64,000 bases of DNA from Billgrantia lactosivorans (lineage in GTDB: Bacteria; Pseudomonadota; Gammaproteobacteria; Pseudomonadales; Halomonadaceae): the NCBI RefSeq assembly GCF_003254665.1, contig NZ_QHGY01000002.1, forward strand, positions 1-64,000, read 5' to 3'. The notes beneath the pieces were generated by a model. It saw only the letters and a program-made list of their open reading frames with translations, did no database searches and was not told the DNA's origin. A program made the translations under genes and the position numbers. Shown piece by piece: positions 52,349 through 60,997 of this stretch (positions are counted from its first letter, which is position 1; each line of letters starts with the position of its first letter).

Positions 52349-52735
52349 ATGAAACTGCTCAACCGCTCCGCCCTGAGCGTCAGGCCGACCCGGCACTTCG
52401 TGGACTGGATCAACGCCCTGGAACCCACCATGGGGGACGACGACCTCACCCTGTCCGACGTCGAACGTGAAAGCACCGTCTATCTGATTCCCGAGATGGA
52501 CACCCCGGAAGCGCTCGAGGCCTTCGTGCGCGAGCGCTACCTGGAGATCCTCGAGACCGAACTGCGTGCCTGGGAAGAGGACGAGCGCCAGTGGCCCGAG
52601 GCCCTGGACTGGGCGTTGTTCCAGCGTTTCCTGCAGGTCGAGCACAGCTACCTGGCCATCGACCTCGACGACGAGACGGCGCTGGAGATCTCCGAGGTCG
52701 ACGATTCTCTGCTGCTGGAGACGGATCAGGACTGA
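52349..52735 (+). CDS. Uncharacterised acidic 128-aa protein
   Basis: Starts MKLLNRSALSVRPTRHFVDWINALE and is strongly acidic (DDDLTLSDVERE; WEEDERQWPEAL; DLDDETALEISEVDDS). No signal, membrane segment or known domain is recognised. The N-terminal pattern (a short beta strand then F-V-D-W-I-N) hints at a small globular fold conserved next to lysS in relatives, but this is not verified. GAGGAGACC is six bases before the ATG; the longer in-frame start at 52289 is rejected. A terminator follows at 52757. Confidence 0.7.
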   Translation: MKLLNRSALSVRPTRHFVDWINALEPTMGDDDLTLSDVERESTVYLIPEMDTPEALEAFVRERYLEILETELRAWEEDERQWPEALDWALFQRFLQVEHSYLAIDLDDETALEISEVDDSLLLETDQD

Positions 52736-52756
52736 TTCGCTCCTTCGTTGATCTTC

Positions 52757-52782
52757 GAGAACCGGCTGCGGCCGGTTTTCTC
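52757..52782 (+). terminator. Terminator after the acidic protein gene
   Basis: GAGAACCGGC (52757-52766) pairs with GCCGGTTTTCTC (52771-52782) around a short loop, leaving two unpaired T. It closes the transcript of the 128-aa gene. Confidence 0.65.
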
Positions 52783-52811
52783 GTTATGTCACAAGCTCTG
52801 ATGGGAACCGA

Positions 52812-54242
52812 ATGAGCCGACTCTTCTCCAACCGGCCCGGCGACGACGGCTTGCCGGGCCCCGAGCGACGCCTGGCGGTGCTGGCGCTGATCCTCGGCAC
52901 CCTGATGGCCGTGGTCGACGTCACCATGGTCAACATCGCGCTGCCTTCCATCGCGCGCGACCTCGAGGTCTCCGACGCCCGCGCGGTCTGGGTCACCAAC
53001 CTGTTCCAGATCGTCTGCGCCGCCTTCCTGCTGGTATGCGCCTCCTTCAGCGAGATGATCAGCCGGCGCCGCCTCTACGTGGCCGGCCTGGCGCTGTTCG
53101 TGCTCGCCGCGCTCGGCGCGGCGCTCTCGCGCAGCCTGGAGTGGCTGCTGGTGTTCCGCGCCCTGCAGGGGCTAGGGGCGGCGGCCACGCTCTCCATCGG
53201 CCCGTCGCTCTATCGCTCGATCTTTCCGACCCGCCTGCTGGGCAGCGCGCTGGGGCTCTCCGCCCTGGTGGTGGCGGGCGGTTACGCCGCCGGCCCGGCC
53301 CTCGGCGGGCTGATACTCTCGGCGGTCAGCTGGCCCTGGCTGTTCGCGCTGCACCTGCCGCTGGGGCTGGTCTCGCTGTGGCTGGCGTGGCGTGCGCTGC
53401 CCCGCGAGAAGGGACGGCGCGGCGGCTTCGACGGCCGCGGGGCGCTGGGCTCGGTGGTCATGCTGGGCAGCTTCTTTCTGGCCATGGACACCCTGGGGCA
53501 CGGCGCGCCGCTGTGGCAGGCGCTGGCCTGGCTGGCGCTCAGCGTGGTGGCGGGCGGGCTGTTCCTGCGTCGCCAGCGGCGGGCCAGCCATCCGCTGCTG
53601 CCGCCACGGCTGTTCCGGGTGCCGCGCTTTCGCCTGGCGGTATCGGCCTCGGGGCTGGCCTTCGTCGGCCAGGGGCTCGCCTTCGTTGCGCTGTCGTTCC
53701 TCTACCAGCAGGAGATGGGCCTTTCGCCGCTGCATACCGCCTGGTTGTTCACCCCCTGGCCGCTTGCCATCATGCTGGTCGGGCCCCTGGCCGGCCGCCT
53801 GGCCGATCGCCTGAACCCCAGCCTCATGGCCAGCCTGGGGCTGGTGCTGTTGATGCTGGGGCTCGCCTCGCTGGCCCTGCTGCCGCCGGATGCCGGGGTG
53901 GTGGACAGCCTGTGGCGCACGGCGCTGTGCGGGATCGGCTTCGGACTGTTCCAGCCGCCCAACAACCGCGAGATGATGACCAGCGCGCCGCGGGAGCTGA
54001 GTACCAGCGCCTCGGGGGTGCTCAGCACCACGCGCACCGTGGGCCAGTCCCTCGGCGTGGCCCTGGTGGGTGCCTTCATGGCGACCGGCGCGCCGGTGCA
54101 GGCCACCCTGTGGGTCGGATGTCTTGCCTGCCTGCTGGCGCTCGCGGCCAGCCTGGCGCGGGTCTCGCTGGCCGGCGCCGCCCAGGCGGAAAGTCGCGAG
54201 ACGGCGTCGCAGGTGCAGTCGTCGAGCAAGCGAGTACAATGA
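52812..54242 (+). CDS. MFS exporter, DHA2 (EmrB/QacA) family
   Basis: 476-residue drug/proton antiporter-type protein with about 14 membrane segments. Motif A-like LVCASFSEMISRRRLYV and DHA2-specific MAVVDVTMVNIALPSIARDL at the first segment are present. A second-half repeat starts about residue 260. It likely exports a toxic compound; the substrate is unknown. No adjoining MarR/TetR gene or membrane-fusion partner is seen. It precedes bolA by 27 bases and could be co-transcribed with it. Confidence 0.9.
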   Translation: MSRLFSNRPGDDGLPGPERRLAVLALILGTLMAVVDVTMVNIALPSIARDLEVSDARAVWVTNLFQIVCAAFLLVCASFSEMISRRRLYVAGLALFVLAALGAALSRSLEWLLVFRALQGLGAAATLSIGPSLYRSIFPTRLLGSALGLSALVVAGGYAAGPALGGLILSAVSWPWLFALHLPLGLVSLWLAWRALPREKGRRGGFDGRGALGSVVMLGSFFLAMDTLGHGAPLWQALAWLALSVVAGGLFLRRQRRASHPLLPPRLFRVPRFRLAVSASGLAFVGQGLAFVALSFLYQQEMGLSPLHTAWLFTPWPLAIMLVGPLAGRLADRLNPSLMASLGLVLLMLGLASLALLPPDAGVVDSLWRTALCGIGFGLFQPPNNREMMTSAPRELSTSASGVLSTTRTVGQSLGVALVGAFMATGAPVQATLWVGCLACLLALAASLARVSLAGAAQAESRETASQVQSSSKRVQ

Positions 54243-54269
54243 ACCCTCACCCATGATCGAGGAGCCCTC

Positions 54270-54578
54270 ATGAGCATTCAGGCCGCTATCGAAGAGAAGC
54301 TGCAGGCCCTCGAGCCCAGCTACGTGGCGGTGGAGAACGAGAGCCATCGGCATGCCGTGCCTGCCAACTCCGAAACCCATTTCAAGGTGACGGTAGTGTC
54401 CGAGCACTTCCAGGGGCTGATGCCGGTGAAGCGCCACCAGCGCCTCTACGCGCTGCTCGCCGACGAACTGGCCGGGCCGGTGCATGCCCTGGCACTGCAT
54501 CTCTATACGCCCGCGGAATGGGCCTCCCGTGGCGAGGGACGTCCCGACTCGCCCGACTGTCGAGGCGCCGGCGCGTGA
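54270..54578 (+). CDS. bolA: BolA-family protein
   Basis: 102 residues. The class II KH-like fold is recognised from AAIEEKLQALEPSYVAVENESHRHAVPANSETHFKVTVVSEHF and RHQRLYALLADELAGPVHALALHLYTPAEW. The conserved His in the last strand (ALALHLYTP) is the Fe-S ligand used with monothiol glutaredoxin. It acts in Fe-S trafficking and stress morphology. The end is extended (GEGRPDSPDCRGAGA). GAGGAG is nine bases upstream. The stop overlaps the next gene's GTG start by four bases. Confidence 0.93.
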   Translation: MSIQAAIEEKLQALEPSYVAVENESHRHAVPANSETHFKVTVVSEHFQGLMPVKRHQRLYALLADELAGPVHALALHLYTPAEWASRGEGRPDSPDCRGAGA

Positions 54579-55381
54579 CCACCGAGCCGCAGCGCCTGCA
54601 GTACCTGGAGGCGATGGGACTGACCGCCTGGGTGGCACGCTACCGACTGCCCCATGCGCGGCCGACCGAGGCCTGCGAATGGGAGCTGCCGGAGCGACCG
54701 GCCGCCTCGCCGCCGGCGGAGCGGCTGCATGCGCTGCTCGACGAGGCGGATGCCGCGGCGCGTCAGCCACCCCCCACGCCCTCGGCCGTGGAGCCGCCAC
54801 GGGGCGCGAGCCCCAAGCGCGCCCGCCAGCTGCTGGGCATCGCGCCCGACAGCGAGGCGCCGACGTCCGGCGGGGGCACGACGCCCGCGCCCTCCAGCCC
54901 GGCCCAGGAGCCGCTGCGCTTCACCCTGCAGGTGACGAGCCTGGCCGGCCGCTGGCTGGTGATCGTTCCCCGGTCGGCCGCTCCCGAGGCCGCCGAGGCA
55001 CAGCTGCTGGGCAATCTGCTGCAGGCGGCGGGGATCGGCATCGAGACCCCGTTGACCTTCGAGACGTTCCGCTGGCCACCGATGGACAACCTGCCGGTCG
55101 AGGCGCCGCTGGAGGAGGCACGCGAAGGGCTCCAGGCCTTCCTCGAGGGCACGCGCCGGCGGGGGTGGGCGCTCGAGCGGATCCTGGTGTTCGGCCAGGA
55201 GGCCACGCTCGACCGCCTGCTCGACGCTACCCAGGGTGATTTCGAGCTGATGGGGCTCGCCGGCTGGCAGGGGCCCGCGCTGGGCGAGCTGGCGCAGAGC
55301 GCCGCGGCCAAGCGCGAACTGTGGCCGACCCTGCTGGCGTGGCGTCGGGCCTGGACGCTGCAGGCCGCCGATGGCGATTGA
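54575..55381 (+). CDS. holD: Probable DNA polymerase III psi subunit (HolD-like)
   Basis: 268 residues, starting GTG inside the bolA stop. The N-terminal stretch (about 5-23: QRLQYLEAMGLTAWVARYRL) resembles the E. coli psi N-terminus (LQQLGITQW.LRRP), which binds the clamp loader. The end (GPALGELAQSAAAKRELWPTLLAWR) resembles psi's PALTDL..NPTARAALWQQI. A disordered Pro/Ser-rich linker (60-120) separates the parts, making it longer than E. coli HolD (137 aa). It lies immediately before rimI, as holD does in E. coli. I infer HolD from these matches; no domain search was possible. Confidence 0.65.
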   Translation: MTTEPQRLQYLEAMGLTAWVARYRLPHARPTEACEWELPERPAASPPAERLHALLDEADAAARQPPPTPSAVEPPRGASPKRARQLLGIAPDSEAPTSGGGTTPAPSSPAQEPLRFTLQVTSLAGRWLVIVPRSAAPEAAEAQLLGNLLQAAGIGIETPLTFETFRWPPMDNLPVEAPLEEAREGLQAFLEGTRRRGWALERILVFGQEATLDRLLDATQGDFELMGLAGWQGPALGELAQSAAAKRELWPTLLAWRRAWTLQAADGD

Positions 55382-55835
55382 GGTCGGCTTGCGGCGGCTG
55401 ACGCTCGCCGACCTGGACCGACTGGCGGCGCTGGAAGGCTGCCAGCCGCGCCACTGGTCGCGCGGCCAGCTCGAGGCGGCGCTTCTGGACAGCGAGTGCC
55501 GGGTGTGGGGCGCCGAGCTGGGCGAACGGCTCGTGGGCCACGCCGTGATCGCCAGGCTACCCTACGCGGCCGAACTGCAGGCCATGCTGGTGGCGCCGGA
55601 CATGCGTCGACGCGGCCTGGCGGCGCGGCTGCTGGAGGCGGTGGTCGAGCAGAGCCGGCAGTGGGGCAGCGAGCGGCTGCTGCTCGAGGTCAGGGCGGGC
55701 AATGTGCCGGCCATCGCACTCTATCGCCGCGCGGGCTTCGGCGAGGACGGTCGGCGCCGCGGCTATTACCCGCCCCTGGAGGAGGCGGCCGACGCGCACA
55801 GGGAGGATGCCGTTCTGATGTCACGCCGGCCTTGA
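55371..55835 (+). CDS. rimI: Ribosomal protein S18 alanine N-acetyltransferase RimI
   Basis: GNAT acetyltransferase of 154 residues that acetylates the N-terminal Ala of S18. The core has LMLVAPDMRRRGLAARLLEAVVEQ in the form MLVAPDMRRRGLAARLL, the acetyl-CoA loop (R-R-x-G-x-A), and LLLEVRAGNVPAIALYRRAGFGEDGRRRGYYPP, with the general-base Tyr in GYYPP, both typical of RimI. It overlaps the holD-like gene by 11 bases. The family also contains other N-acetyltransferases, but the motifs and the holD neighbour favour RimI. Confidence 0.92.
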   Translation: MAIEVGLRRLTLADLDRLAALEGCQPRHWSRGQLEAALLDSECRVWGAELGERLVGHAVIARLPYAAELQAMLVAPDMRRRGLAARLLEAVVEQSRQWGSERLLLEVRAGNVPAIALYRRAGFGEDGRRRGYYPPLEEAADAHREDAVLMSRRP

Positions 55836-55886
55836 GGCGGCTGGTGCGCTGAAGCCTCAGGACGCACGGCCGGAAACGGCCAGGGC

Positions 55887-56078
55887 TCAGCCTCGCTCGG
55901 CTTCCACCTCGTCGAACTTGCCCAGCAGCGCGGTCAGGCGACGCTCCCACTCCTCGCGCTCCTGCTTCAGCCTGCCGTTTTCCTCGCGCAGCTCCTCGGC
56001 TTCCATCTTCAGCAGCTCCAGGGCCTCGACGGCACTGGCCACTTTCTGTTCGAGCCGATTGAAGAGTTCGGTGCTCAT
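55887..56078 (-). CDS. zapB: ZapB-like cell division coiled-coil protein
   Basis: 63 residues, almost wholly coiled coil. MSTELFNRLEQKVASAVEALELLKMEAEELREENGRLKQE closely follows the ZapB pattern ([26 protein letters not shown] in E. coli), and the end RRLTALLGKFDEVE matches ERLQALLGRMEEV. It would link ZapA to the Ter macrodomain and stabilise the Z-ring. AGGAGAA precedes the ATG. The length is shorter than E. coli ZapB (81 aa). Alternative: SlyX, less likely by sequence. Confidence 0.85.
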   Translation of the reverse strand: MSTELFNRLEQKVASAVEALELLKMEAEELREENGRLKQEREEWERRLTALLGKFDEVEAERG

Positions 56079-56209
56079 CGTGTTCTCCTGAAAAGAGGTC
56101 CTGCCGGGGCGGGCCCCTTGCCCGCGCTGAATCCGTTGCGCAGCATCCGTTGCGCAGCGTAACGCCGAGGGCCGCGGCCGGGCAAGCGTAGCCGAACGGC
56201 GACGCCGGC

Positions 56210-56842
56210 TCAGTCGCCGGACGTTGCCAGGCGGCGATAGAGCCGCCCGGTACTGTCGCCGGCGCGCACCTCTCGATGCAGCGTCCAGCTGGCCGGCACG
56301 CGCGCCTCGAGCGTCGTCTCGGTTTCCAGGTAGATCCAGGCCTCCGCGGCGAGCCAGCCCCGCTCCAGTCGCTCGCAGCAGGGCTCGGCGAGCCCTTGGC
56401 GGAAGGGCGGGTCGAGGAAGACGAGGCTGAAGGCGTCAGCATCGGCCGGGCCGGCGGCGAGAAAGGCGAGGGCGTCGGCCTGCCGCAGCCGCCCCCGCTC
56501 GCTGGCGCCGAGGGTGCGCAGATTGTCCTCGAGCGCCCTGGCGACCAGGCCGTCGCGTTCGACGAACAGTGCCTCGCGAGCCCCGCGGGAGAGTGCCTCC
56601 AGCCCCAGCGCCCCGGTGCCGGCGAACAGGTCGAGCACGCGAGCCCCCGGCGTGGTTGTGGCCAGCCAGTTGAACAGGGTCTCGCGCACCCGGTCGGGGG
56701 TGGGCCGCAGGCCGGGACTGTCGAGCACCGGCAGCAGGCGGCGGCGGAACTCGCCACCGATGATGCGCAGGCGGCCACTGCCCTTGGGTGGGCCGGCCCC
56801 CGGGCGGGGGCGTGAGCGAGGGGAGGAGCGGCGACGTGTCAT
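56210..56842 (-). CDS. rsmD: 16S rRNA (guanine966-N2)-methyltransferase RsmD
   Basis: 210 residues. Methylates G966 of 16S rRNA in the small subunit. After a basic N-terminal tail (RRRSSPRSRPRPGAG), the family block LRIIGGEFRRRLLPVLDSPGLRPTPDRVRETLFNWL is present. The SAM site is VLDLFAGTGALGLEALSRGA and the catalytic motif IV FLDPPFRQG (DPPF). Divergent from ftsY, as in many gammaproteobacteria. The stop is followed by a 130-base gap to zapB that contains no gene. Confidence 0.96.
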   Translation of the reverse strand: MTRRRSSPRSRPRPGAGPPKGSGRLRIIGGEFRRRLLPVLDSPGLRPTPDRVRETLFNWLATTTPGARVLDLFAGTGALGLEALSRGAREALFVERDGLVARALEDNLRTLGASERGRLRQADALAFLAAGPADADAFSLVFLDPPFRQGLAEPCCERLERGWLAAEAWIYLETETTLEARVPASWTLHREVRAGDSTGRLYRRLATSGD

Positions 56843-56932
56843 GCGCTCGAATTGTACCCGTCGGCTTGTCCACAGTCATGGTGCGCGGTGTTAGGATGTA
56901 GCGATCATTCACCCGTGAGGCTGAATCCCCCC

Positions 56933-58252
56933 ATGTTCGGTTTTTTCAAGCGCAAGAAGCAGCAGGAACAGCAGCAGGAAGAGCACGAGGAGCGGCAGCC
57001 GACGCCGACCGAAGCGGAGGACGCGGGCGAGGAGCGGCCGGCAGCGGAGACGGCCGAGGAGCAGGCCTCGGCCGGCGAGGCCGAGCGCGAGTCGGCCGCC
57101 GGTGACGGTGATGCGCCGGGCGTCGAGGAGCGCGCCATGGCCGGCCCGGCGGCGGATGCCGCGCTCGATGAGTCCGAGGCGGTCGATGAGCTCGACCGCG
57201 AAGAGGAGAACGCGGTGCTGCGCCAGGAGGCGCTGGCCGCCGAGCCCGAGCTTGAGCCCGAGCCTGCTCGCGTGCCGCTGCAGGAGAAGCCCGCCGCCGA
57301 GAAACAGGGCTGGTTCGCCCGCATTCGTACCGGCCTGGGCAAGACCCGCGCCAACCTCACCGAGGGCATCGCCGGTCTGTTCCTCGGCAAGAAGCAGATC
57401 GACGACGAGCTGATCGAGGACCTCGAGACCCAGCTGCTGATGGCCGACGTGGGCATCGAGGCTACCACCGAGATCATCGACCGGCTCACCGAGCGCGTCT
57501 CGCGCAAGGAGCTCAAGGATCCCCAGGCGCTCTATCGCGCCCTGCAGGACGAGCTGACCGTGATGCTCGACGCCGTGGCCAGGCCGCTGGCGCTGCCGGC
57601 CAAGGGGGAGGGCCCCTTCGTGATCCTGGTGGTGGGCGTCAATGGCGTGGGCAAGACCACCACCATCGGCAAGCTGACCCAGCGCTTCCAGCGCGAGGGG
57701 CGCAGCGTGATGCTGGCTGCCGGCGATACCTTCCGCGCCGCCGCGGTGGAGCAGCTCAAGGTGTGGGGCGAGCGCAACGAGGTGCCCGTCGTCGCCCAGC
57801 ACACCGGCGCCGACAGCGCCTCGGTGATCTTCGATGCGGTGTCGTCGGCCAAGGCGCGCGGCGTCGACGTGCTGATCGCCGACACCGCCGGCCGGCTGCA
57901 CAACAAGAGCCACCTGATGGAAGAGCTCAAGAAGGTCCATCGGGTGATGGGCAAGCTCGACGCCAGCGCGCCCCACGAGGTGATGCTGGTGCTCGACGCC
58001 GGCACCGGGCAGAACGCGCTGTCCCAGGCCAGCACCTTCAACGAGGCGGTGCCGGTCACCGGTATCACCCTGACCAAGCTCGACGGCACCGCCAAGGGCG
58101 GCATCATCTTCGCCCTGGCCAAGCAGCTCGGCACGCCGATCCGCTTCATCGGCGTGGGCGAGGGGCTAGACGACCTGCGCCCCTTCGAGGCGCGTGATTT
58201 CGTCGATGCGCTCTTCGATCAGGGCGACGAGGGAGACGCCGCCTCGTCATGA
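56933..58252 (+). CDS. ftsY: Signal recognition particle receptor FtsY
   Basis: SRP receptor GTPase of 439 residues. An acidic A domain (about 10-145) rich in Glu (EEHEERQPTPTEAEDAGEE) precedes the N domain (about 150-235: GWFARIRTGLGKTRANLTEGIAGLFLG) and G domain with P-loop VVGVNGVGKTTTIGKLT, DTAGRLHNKSH and TKLDGTAKGG. The acidic region mediates membrane association. The ATG at 56933 gives MFGFFKRKK, the canonical N-terminus. It overlaps ftsE by four bases. Confidence 0.98.
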   Translation: MFGFFKRKKQQEQQQEEHEERQPTPTEAEDAGEERPAAETAEEQASAGEAERESAAGDGDAPGVEERAMAGPAADAALDESEAVDELDREEENAVLRQEALAAEPELEPEPARVPLQEKPAAEKQGWFARIRTGLGKTRANLTEGIAGLFLGKKQIDDELIEDLETQLLMADVGIEATTEIIDRLTERVSRKELKDPQALYRALQDELTVMLDAVARPLALPAKGEGPFVILVVGVNGVGKTTTIGKLTQRFQREGRSVMLAAGDTFRAAAVEQLKVWGERNEVPVVAQHTGADSASVIFDAVSSAKARGVDVLIADTAGRLHNKSHLMEELKKVHRVMGKLDASAPHEVMLVLDAGTGQNALSQASTFNEAVPVTGITLTKLDGTAKGGIIFALAKQLGTPIRFIGVGEGLDDLRPFEARDFVDALFDQGDEGDAASS

Positions 58253-58917
58253 TCCTCTTCGAGCATGTGGGGAAACGCTACGGCGGGCGCTTCGAGGCGC
58301 TGGCCAACATCGATTTCCGCGTGCGCCGTGGCGAGATGGTGTTTCTCACCGGCCATTCCGGCGCCGGCAAGAGCTCGTTGCTGCGCCTGATCATGCTGCT
58401 TGAGCGGCCGACCCGCGGGCGGGTGCTGGTGGCGGGGCATGACATCGGCCGCCTGCACCCCAGCCAGGTGCCGTTCTACCGGCGTCAGGTCGGCGTGGTG
58501 TTCCAGGACCACCAGTTGCTCTTCGACCGCTCCATCTTCCACAACGTGGCGCTGCCGCTGGAGATCCGCGGCTTCGACCCGCGCGAAGCCGCGCGCCGGG
58601 TGCGGGCGGCGCTGGACAAGGTCGGCCTGCTGCATCGCGAGAAGGCGTTGCCCATCGAGCTCTCCGGCGGCGAGCAGCAGCGGGTGGGCATCGCCCGCGC
58701 GGTGGTCAACAAGCCCTCGCTGCTGCTCGCCGACGAACCCACCGGCAACCTCGACCCGCAGCTCTCGGCGGACATCATGGCGCTGTTCGAGGACTTCAAC
58801 CGCATCGGCACCACGGTGATGATCGCCAGCCACGACCTGGCGCTGATCGCCCGCCTGCGGCACCGCGTGCTGCGCCTGCGCGATGGCCGCCTGGTAGCCG
58901 ACGAGGAGGCCGCATGA
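58249..58917 (+). CDS. ftsE: Cell division ATP-binding protein FtsE
   Basis: 222-residue ABC ATPase. Walker A LTGHSGAGKSSLLRLI, signature LSGGEQQRVGIARA, Walker B LLLADEPTGNLDP and the H-loop in IASHDL are complete. It forms a complex with FtsX that drives periplasmic peptidoglycan hydrolase activation at the septum. The ATG overlaps the ftsY stop (ATGA), and its own stop overlaps ftsX (ATGA), so all three are coupled. Confidence 0.98.
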   Translation: MILFEHVGKRYGGRFEALANIDFRVRRGEMVFLTGHSGAGKSSLLRLIMLLERPTRGRVLVAGHDIGRLHPSQVPFYRRQVGVVFQDHQLLFDRSIFHNVALPLEIRGFDPREAARRVRAALDKVGLLHREKALPIELSGGEQQRVGIARAVVNKPSLLLADEPTGNLDPQLSADIMALFEDFNRIGTTVMIASHDLALIARLRHRVLRLRDGRLVADEEAA

Positions 58918-59888
58918 GCCGGCAGCCGCCCGCGCCGCCGCGCGGCGCACGCACTCAGCGCCCCCGCTCCTCCAGTCGCATACGCGGCTGGCTGCGCCAC
59001 CACCGCGCCATGTGCCTCGACAGCGCCCGGCGGTTGCTGCGCACGCCCATCGGCAGCCTGCTCACCATGCTCGCCATCGCCATCGCCCTGGTGCTGCCGG
59101 CGGCGCTGTGGCTGGCGCTGGACAGCGCGCGCCTGCTCGACGCCGAACTGGACGAGAGCGCCACCCTGACCGTCTACCTGGAGCGCCACGTGGATGAGGC
59201 CCAGGCCGGGCGCATCGGCGAGGCGGTAGCAGCCCAGGAGGGCGTCGCCCGTACCCGGCCGATCTCGGCCGCCGAGGGCATGGCGGAGTTCCAGCAGGCG
59301 CTGGGGCTGGAGGACGCCCTGGAGCGCCTCGAGGACAACCCGCTGCCGGCCAGCATCGTGGTGGTGCCCCTCGACCCGGCCCCCGAGGCGGTGCGCCGGC
59401 TGGCCGGCGAGCTCGAGGCGTTGAGCGGCGTCGACGAGGTGCGCCTCGACCTGGCCTGGCTCGAACGCCTGCGCCACCTGGCCGAGCTGGGCAGTCGCCT
59501 GGCCCTGGCCCTGGCGGTGCTGTTCGGCCTGGGCGTGCTGCTTGTCGTGGGCAACACCATCCGCCTGGCGGTGGAGAGCCGCCGCCAGGAGATCGAGGTG
59601 GTGATGCTGATCGGTGCCACCCACGCCTTCGTGCGTCGCCCCTTCCTCTACAGCGGGGCCTGGTACGGACTCGGCGGCGGCCTGCTCGCCTGTGGCCTGC
59701 TGGGGCTCGGCAACCAGTGGCTGGCAGCGCCGGTCAGCGCCCTGGCGGCGAGCTACGGCGCCTCCTTCACGCTGCCGCGGCTGGGGGCGGAGGGCTCGGC
59801 AACGCTGCTGTTGTGCAGTACACTATTGGGCTGGCTGGGCGCCTGGATCGCCGTGAGTCGCCACCTCGCGGAGGTGCGGCCGCGATAG
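58914..59888 (+). CDS. ftsX: Cell division protein FtsX
   Basis: 324-residue membrane partner of FtsE. A basic cytoplasmic N-terminus (about 1-40) leads to four membrane segments (around 45-65: GSLLTMLAIAIALVLPAALWLAL; 200-225: LALALAVLFGLGVLLVVG; 250-280; 290-315) with a large periplasmic loop (about 70-195) that contacts EnvC-like activators. The ExxK-like segment VESRRQEIEVVMLIGATHAFVRRPF is typical. Last gene of ftsYEX. Confidence 0.96.
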   Translation: MSRQPPAPPRGARTQRPRSSSRIRGWLRHHRAMCLDSARRLLRTPIGSLLTMLAIAIALVLPAALWLALDSARLLDAELDESATLTVYLERHVDEAQAGRIGEAVAAQEGVARTRPISAAEGMAEFQQALGLEDALERLEDNPLPASIVVVPLDPAPEAVRRLAGELEALSGVDEVRLDLAWLERLRHLAELGSRLALALAVLFGLGVLLVVGNTIRLAVESRRQEIEVVMLIGATHAFVRRPFLYSGAWYGLGGGLLACGLLGLGNQWLAAPVSALAASYGASFTLPRLGAEGSATLLLCSTLLGWLGAWIAVSRHLAEVRPR

Positions 59889-59967
59889 GGCCAACCTCCT
59901 TGCGACACCCGGCCGCATCCGCTCGCTGGCGACATCGCGCGGCATCTGCCACCCTGTCGCCAGACAG

Positions 59968-59995
59968 GGAACATTATCGGTTTTCGGCCGTCAAA
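59968..59995 (+). promoter_or_regulatory. Possible sigma-E-type promoter of rpoH
   Basis: GGAACAT (59968-59974) and GTCAAA (59990-59995) are spaced by 15 bases. They resemble the RpoE -35 (GGAACTT) and -10 (GTCxAA / TCAAA). The -10 lies about 57 bases before the rpoH ATG. An RpoE-driven promoter upstream of rpoH is known in E. coli (P3). Match is by eye, with one mismatch in the -35. Confidence 0.5.
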
Positions 59996-60051
59996 CAAGC
60001 GGTTGAAACAGTTATCGGGTTTTTGATGGGCTTTCAGGGAGACAACCTGCT

Positions 60052-60918
60052 ATGAGCACCAGTCTTCTTCCGGTGGGCCAGCTCTCACCGGGGCATGACC
60101 TCAACGGGTACATCCAGGCGGTCAACGGCATCCCCATGCTGACCGCCGAGGAAGAGCGCGAACTTGCCTTCCGCCTTCACGACGAAGGCGATCTGGAGGC
60201 GGCGCGTCGCCTGGTGCTGTCGCATCTTCGCTTCGTCGTTCACATCGCGCGCAGCTACTCCGGCTACGGTCTGCCCCAGGCCGACCTGATCCAGGAGGGC
60301 AACGTGGGCCTGATGAAGGCCGTCAAGCGCTTCGATCCCAACCAGGGCGTTCGCCTGGTCTCCTTCGCCGTGCACTGGATCAAGGCCGAGATCCACGAGT
60401 TCGTGCTGCGCAACTGGCGCATCGTCAAGATCGCCACCACCAAGGCCCAGCGCAAGCTGTTCTTCAACCTGCGCAGCGCCAAGAAGCGCCTGGCCTGGCT
60501 CAACAACGACGAGGTCGACGCCATCGCCCGCGATCTCGACGTCAAGCCCGAGGTGGTGCGCGAGATGGAAGGCCGCCTGGCGGCTCACGACGCCGGCTTC
60601 GACGTCTCGCCGAGCGACGACGAGGATTCCGCCTATCAGGCGCCGGTCCACTACCTGGACGACGACGGCTCCGATCCCGCCGTCCAGCTCGAGGACAGCG
60701 ACTGGGAGGACGACGCCAACCGTCGCCTCAAGCTGGCACTGGAGGCGCTGGACGAGCGCTCTCGCGACATTCTTCAACAGCGCTGGTTGGCCGACGACAA
60801 GGCCACGCTGCACGACCTGGCCGATGTCTACGGCGTCTCCGCCGAGCGCATTCGCCAGCTCGAGAAGAACGCCATGAAGAAGATCCGTCAGCAACTGGGC
60901 GACACCCTGGCTGCCTGA
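60052..60918 (+). CDS. rpoH: Heat-shock sigma factor RpoH (sigma-32)
   Basis: 288-residue sigma factor. It has region 2 ([49 protein letters not shown]), the RpoH-specific RpoH box ([17 protein letters not shown]) and region 4 with a helix-turn-helix at the end ([30 protein letters not shown]). Region 1.1 is missing, as usual. It controls chaperone and protease genes. A strong hairpin follows at 60944. Activity is set by DnaK/GroEL and FtsH, not visible here. Confidence 0.98.
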   Translation: MSTSLLPVGQLSPGHDLNGYIQAVNGIPMLTAEEERELAFRLHDEGDLEAARRLVLSHLRFVVHIARSYSGYGLPQADLIQEGNVGLMKAVKRFDPNQGVRLVSFAVHWIKAEIHEFVLRNWRIVKIATTKAQRKLFFNLRSAKKRLAWLNNDEVDAIARDLDVKPEVVREMEGRLAAHDAGFDVSPSDDEDSAYQAPVHYLDDDGSDPAVQLEDSDWEDDANRRLKLALEALDERSRDILQQRWLADDKATLHDLADVYGVSAERIRQLEKNAMKKIRQQLGDTLAA

Positions 60919-60943
60919 GTGCCCTCCCGGCCCTGCCAAGGCC

Positions 60944-60986
60944 CCACGCAGAAGCCCCGGCTCAGCGAGCCGGGGCTTCTGCGTGG
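60944..60986. terminator. Strong bidirectional hairpin between rpoH and slmA
   Basis: CCACGCAGAAGCCCCGGCTC (60944-60963) and its exact complement at 60967-60986 form a perfect 20-bp stem with loop AGC. It lies between convergent rpoH and slmA and can end both. No T-run is present on either side. Confidence 0.7.
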
Positions 60987-60997
60987 CAAGGCGGGGT

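Noticed and set aside
50711..52645. 644-codon minus-strand frame
   Set aside because: Antisense shadow of lysS.
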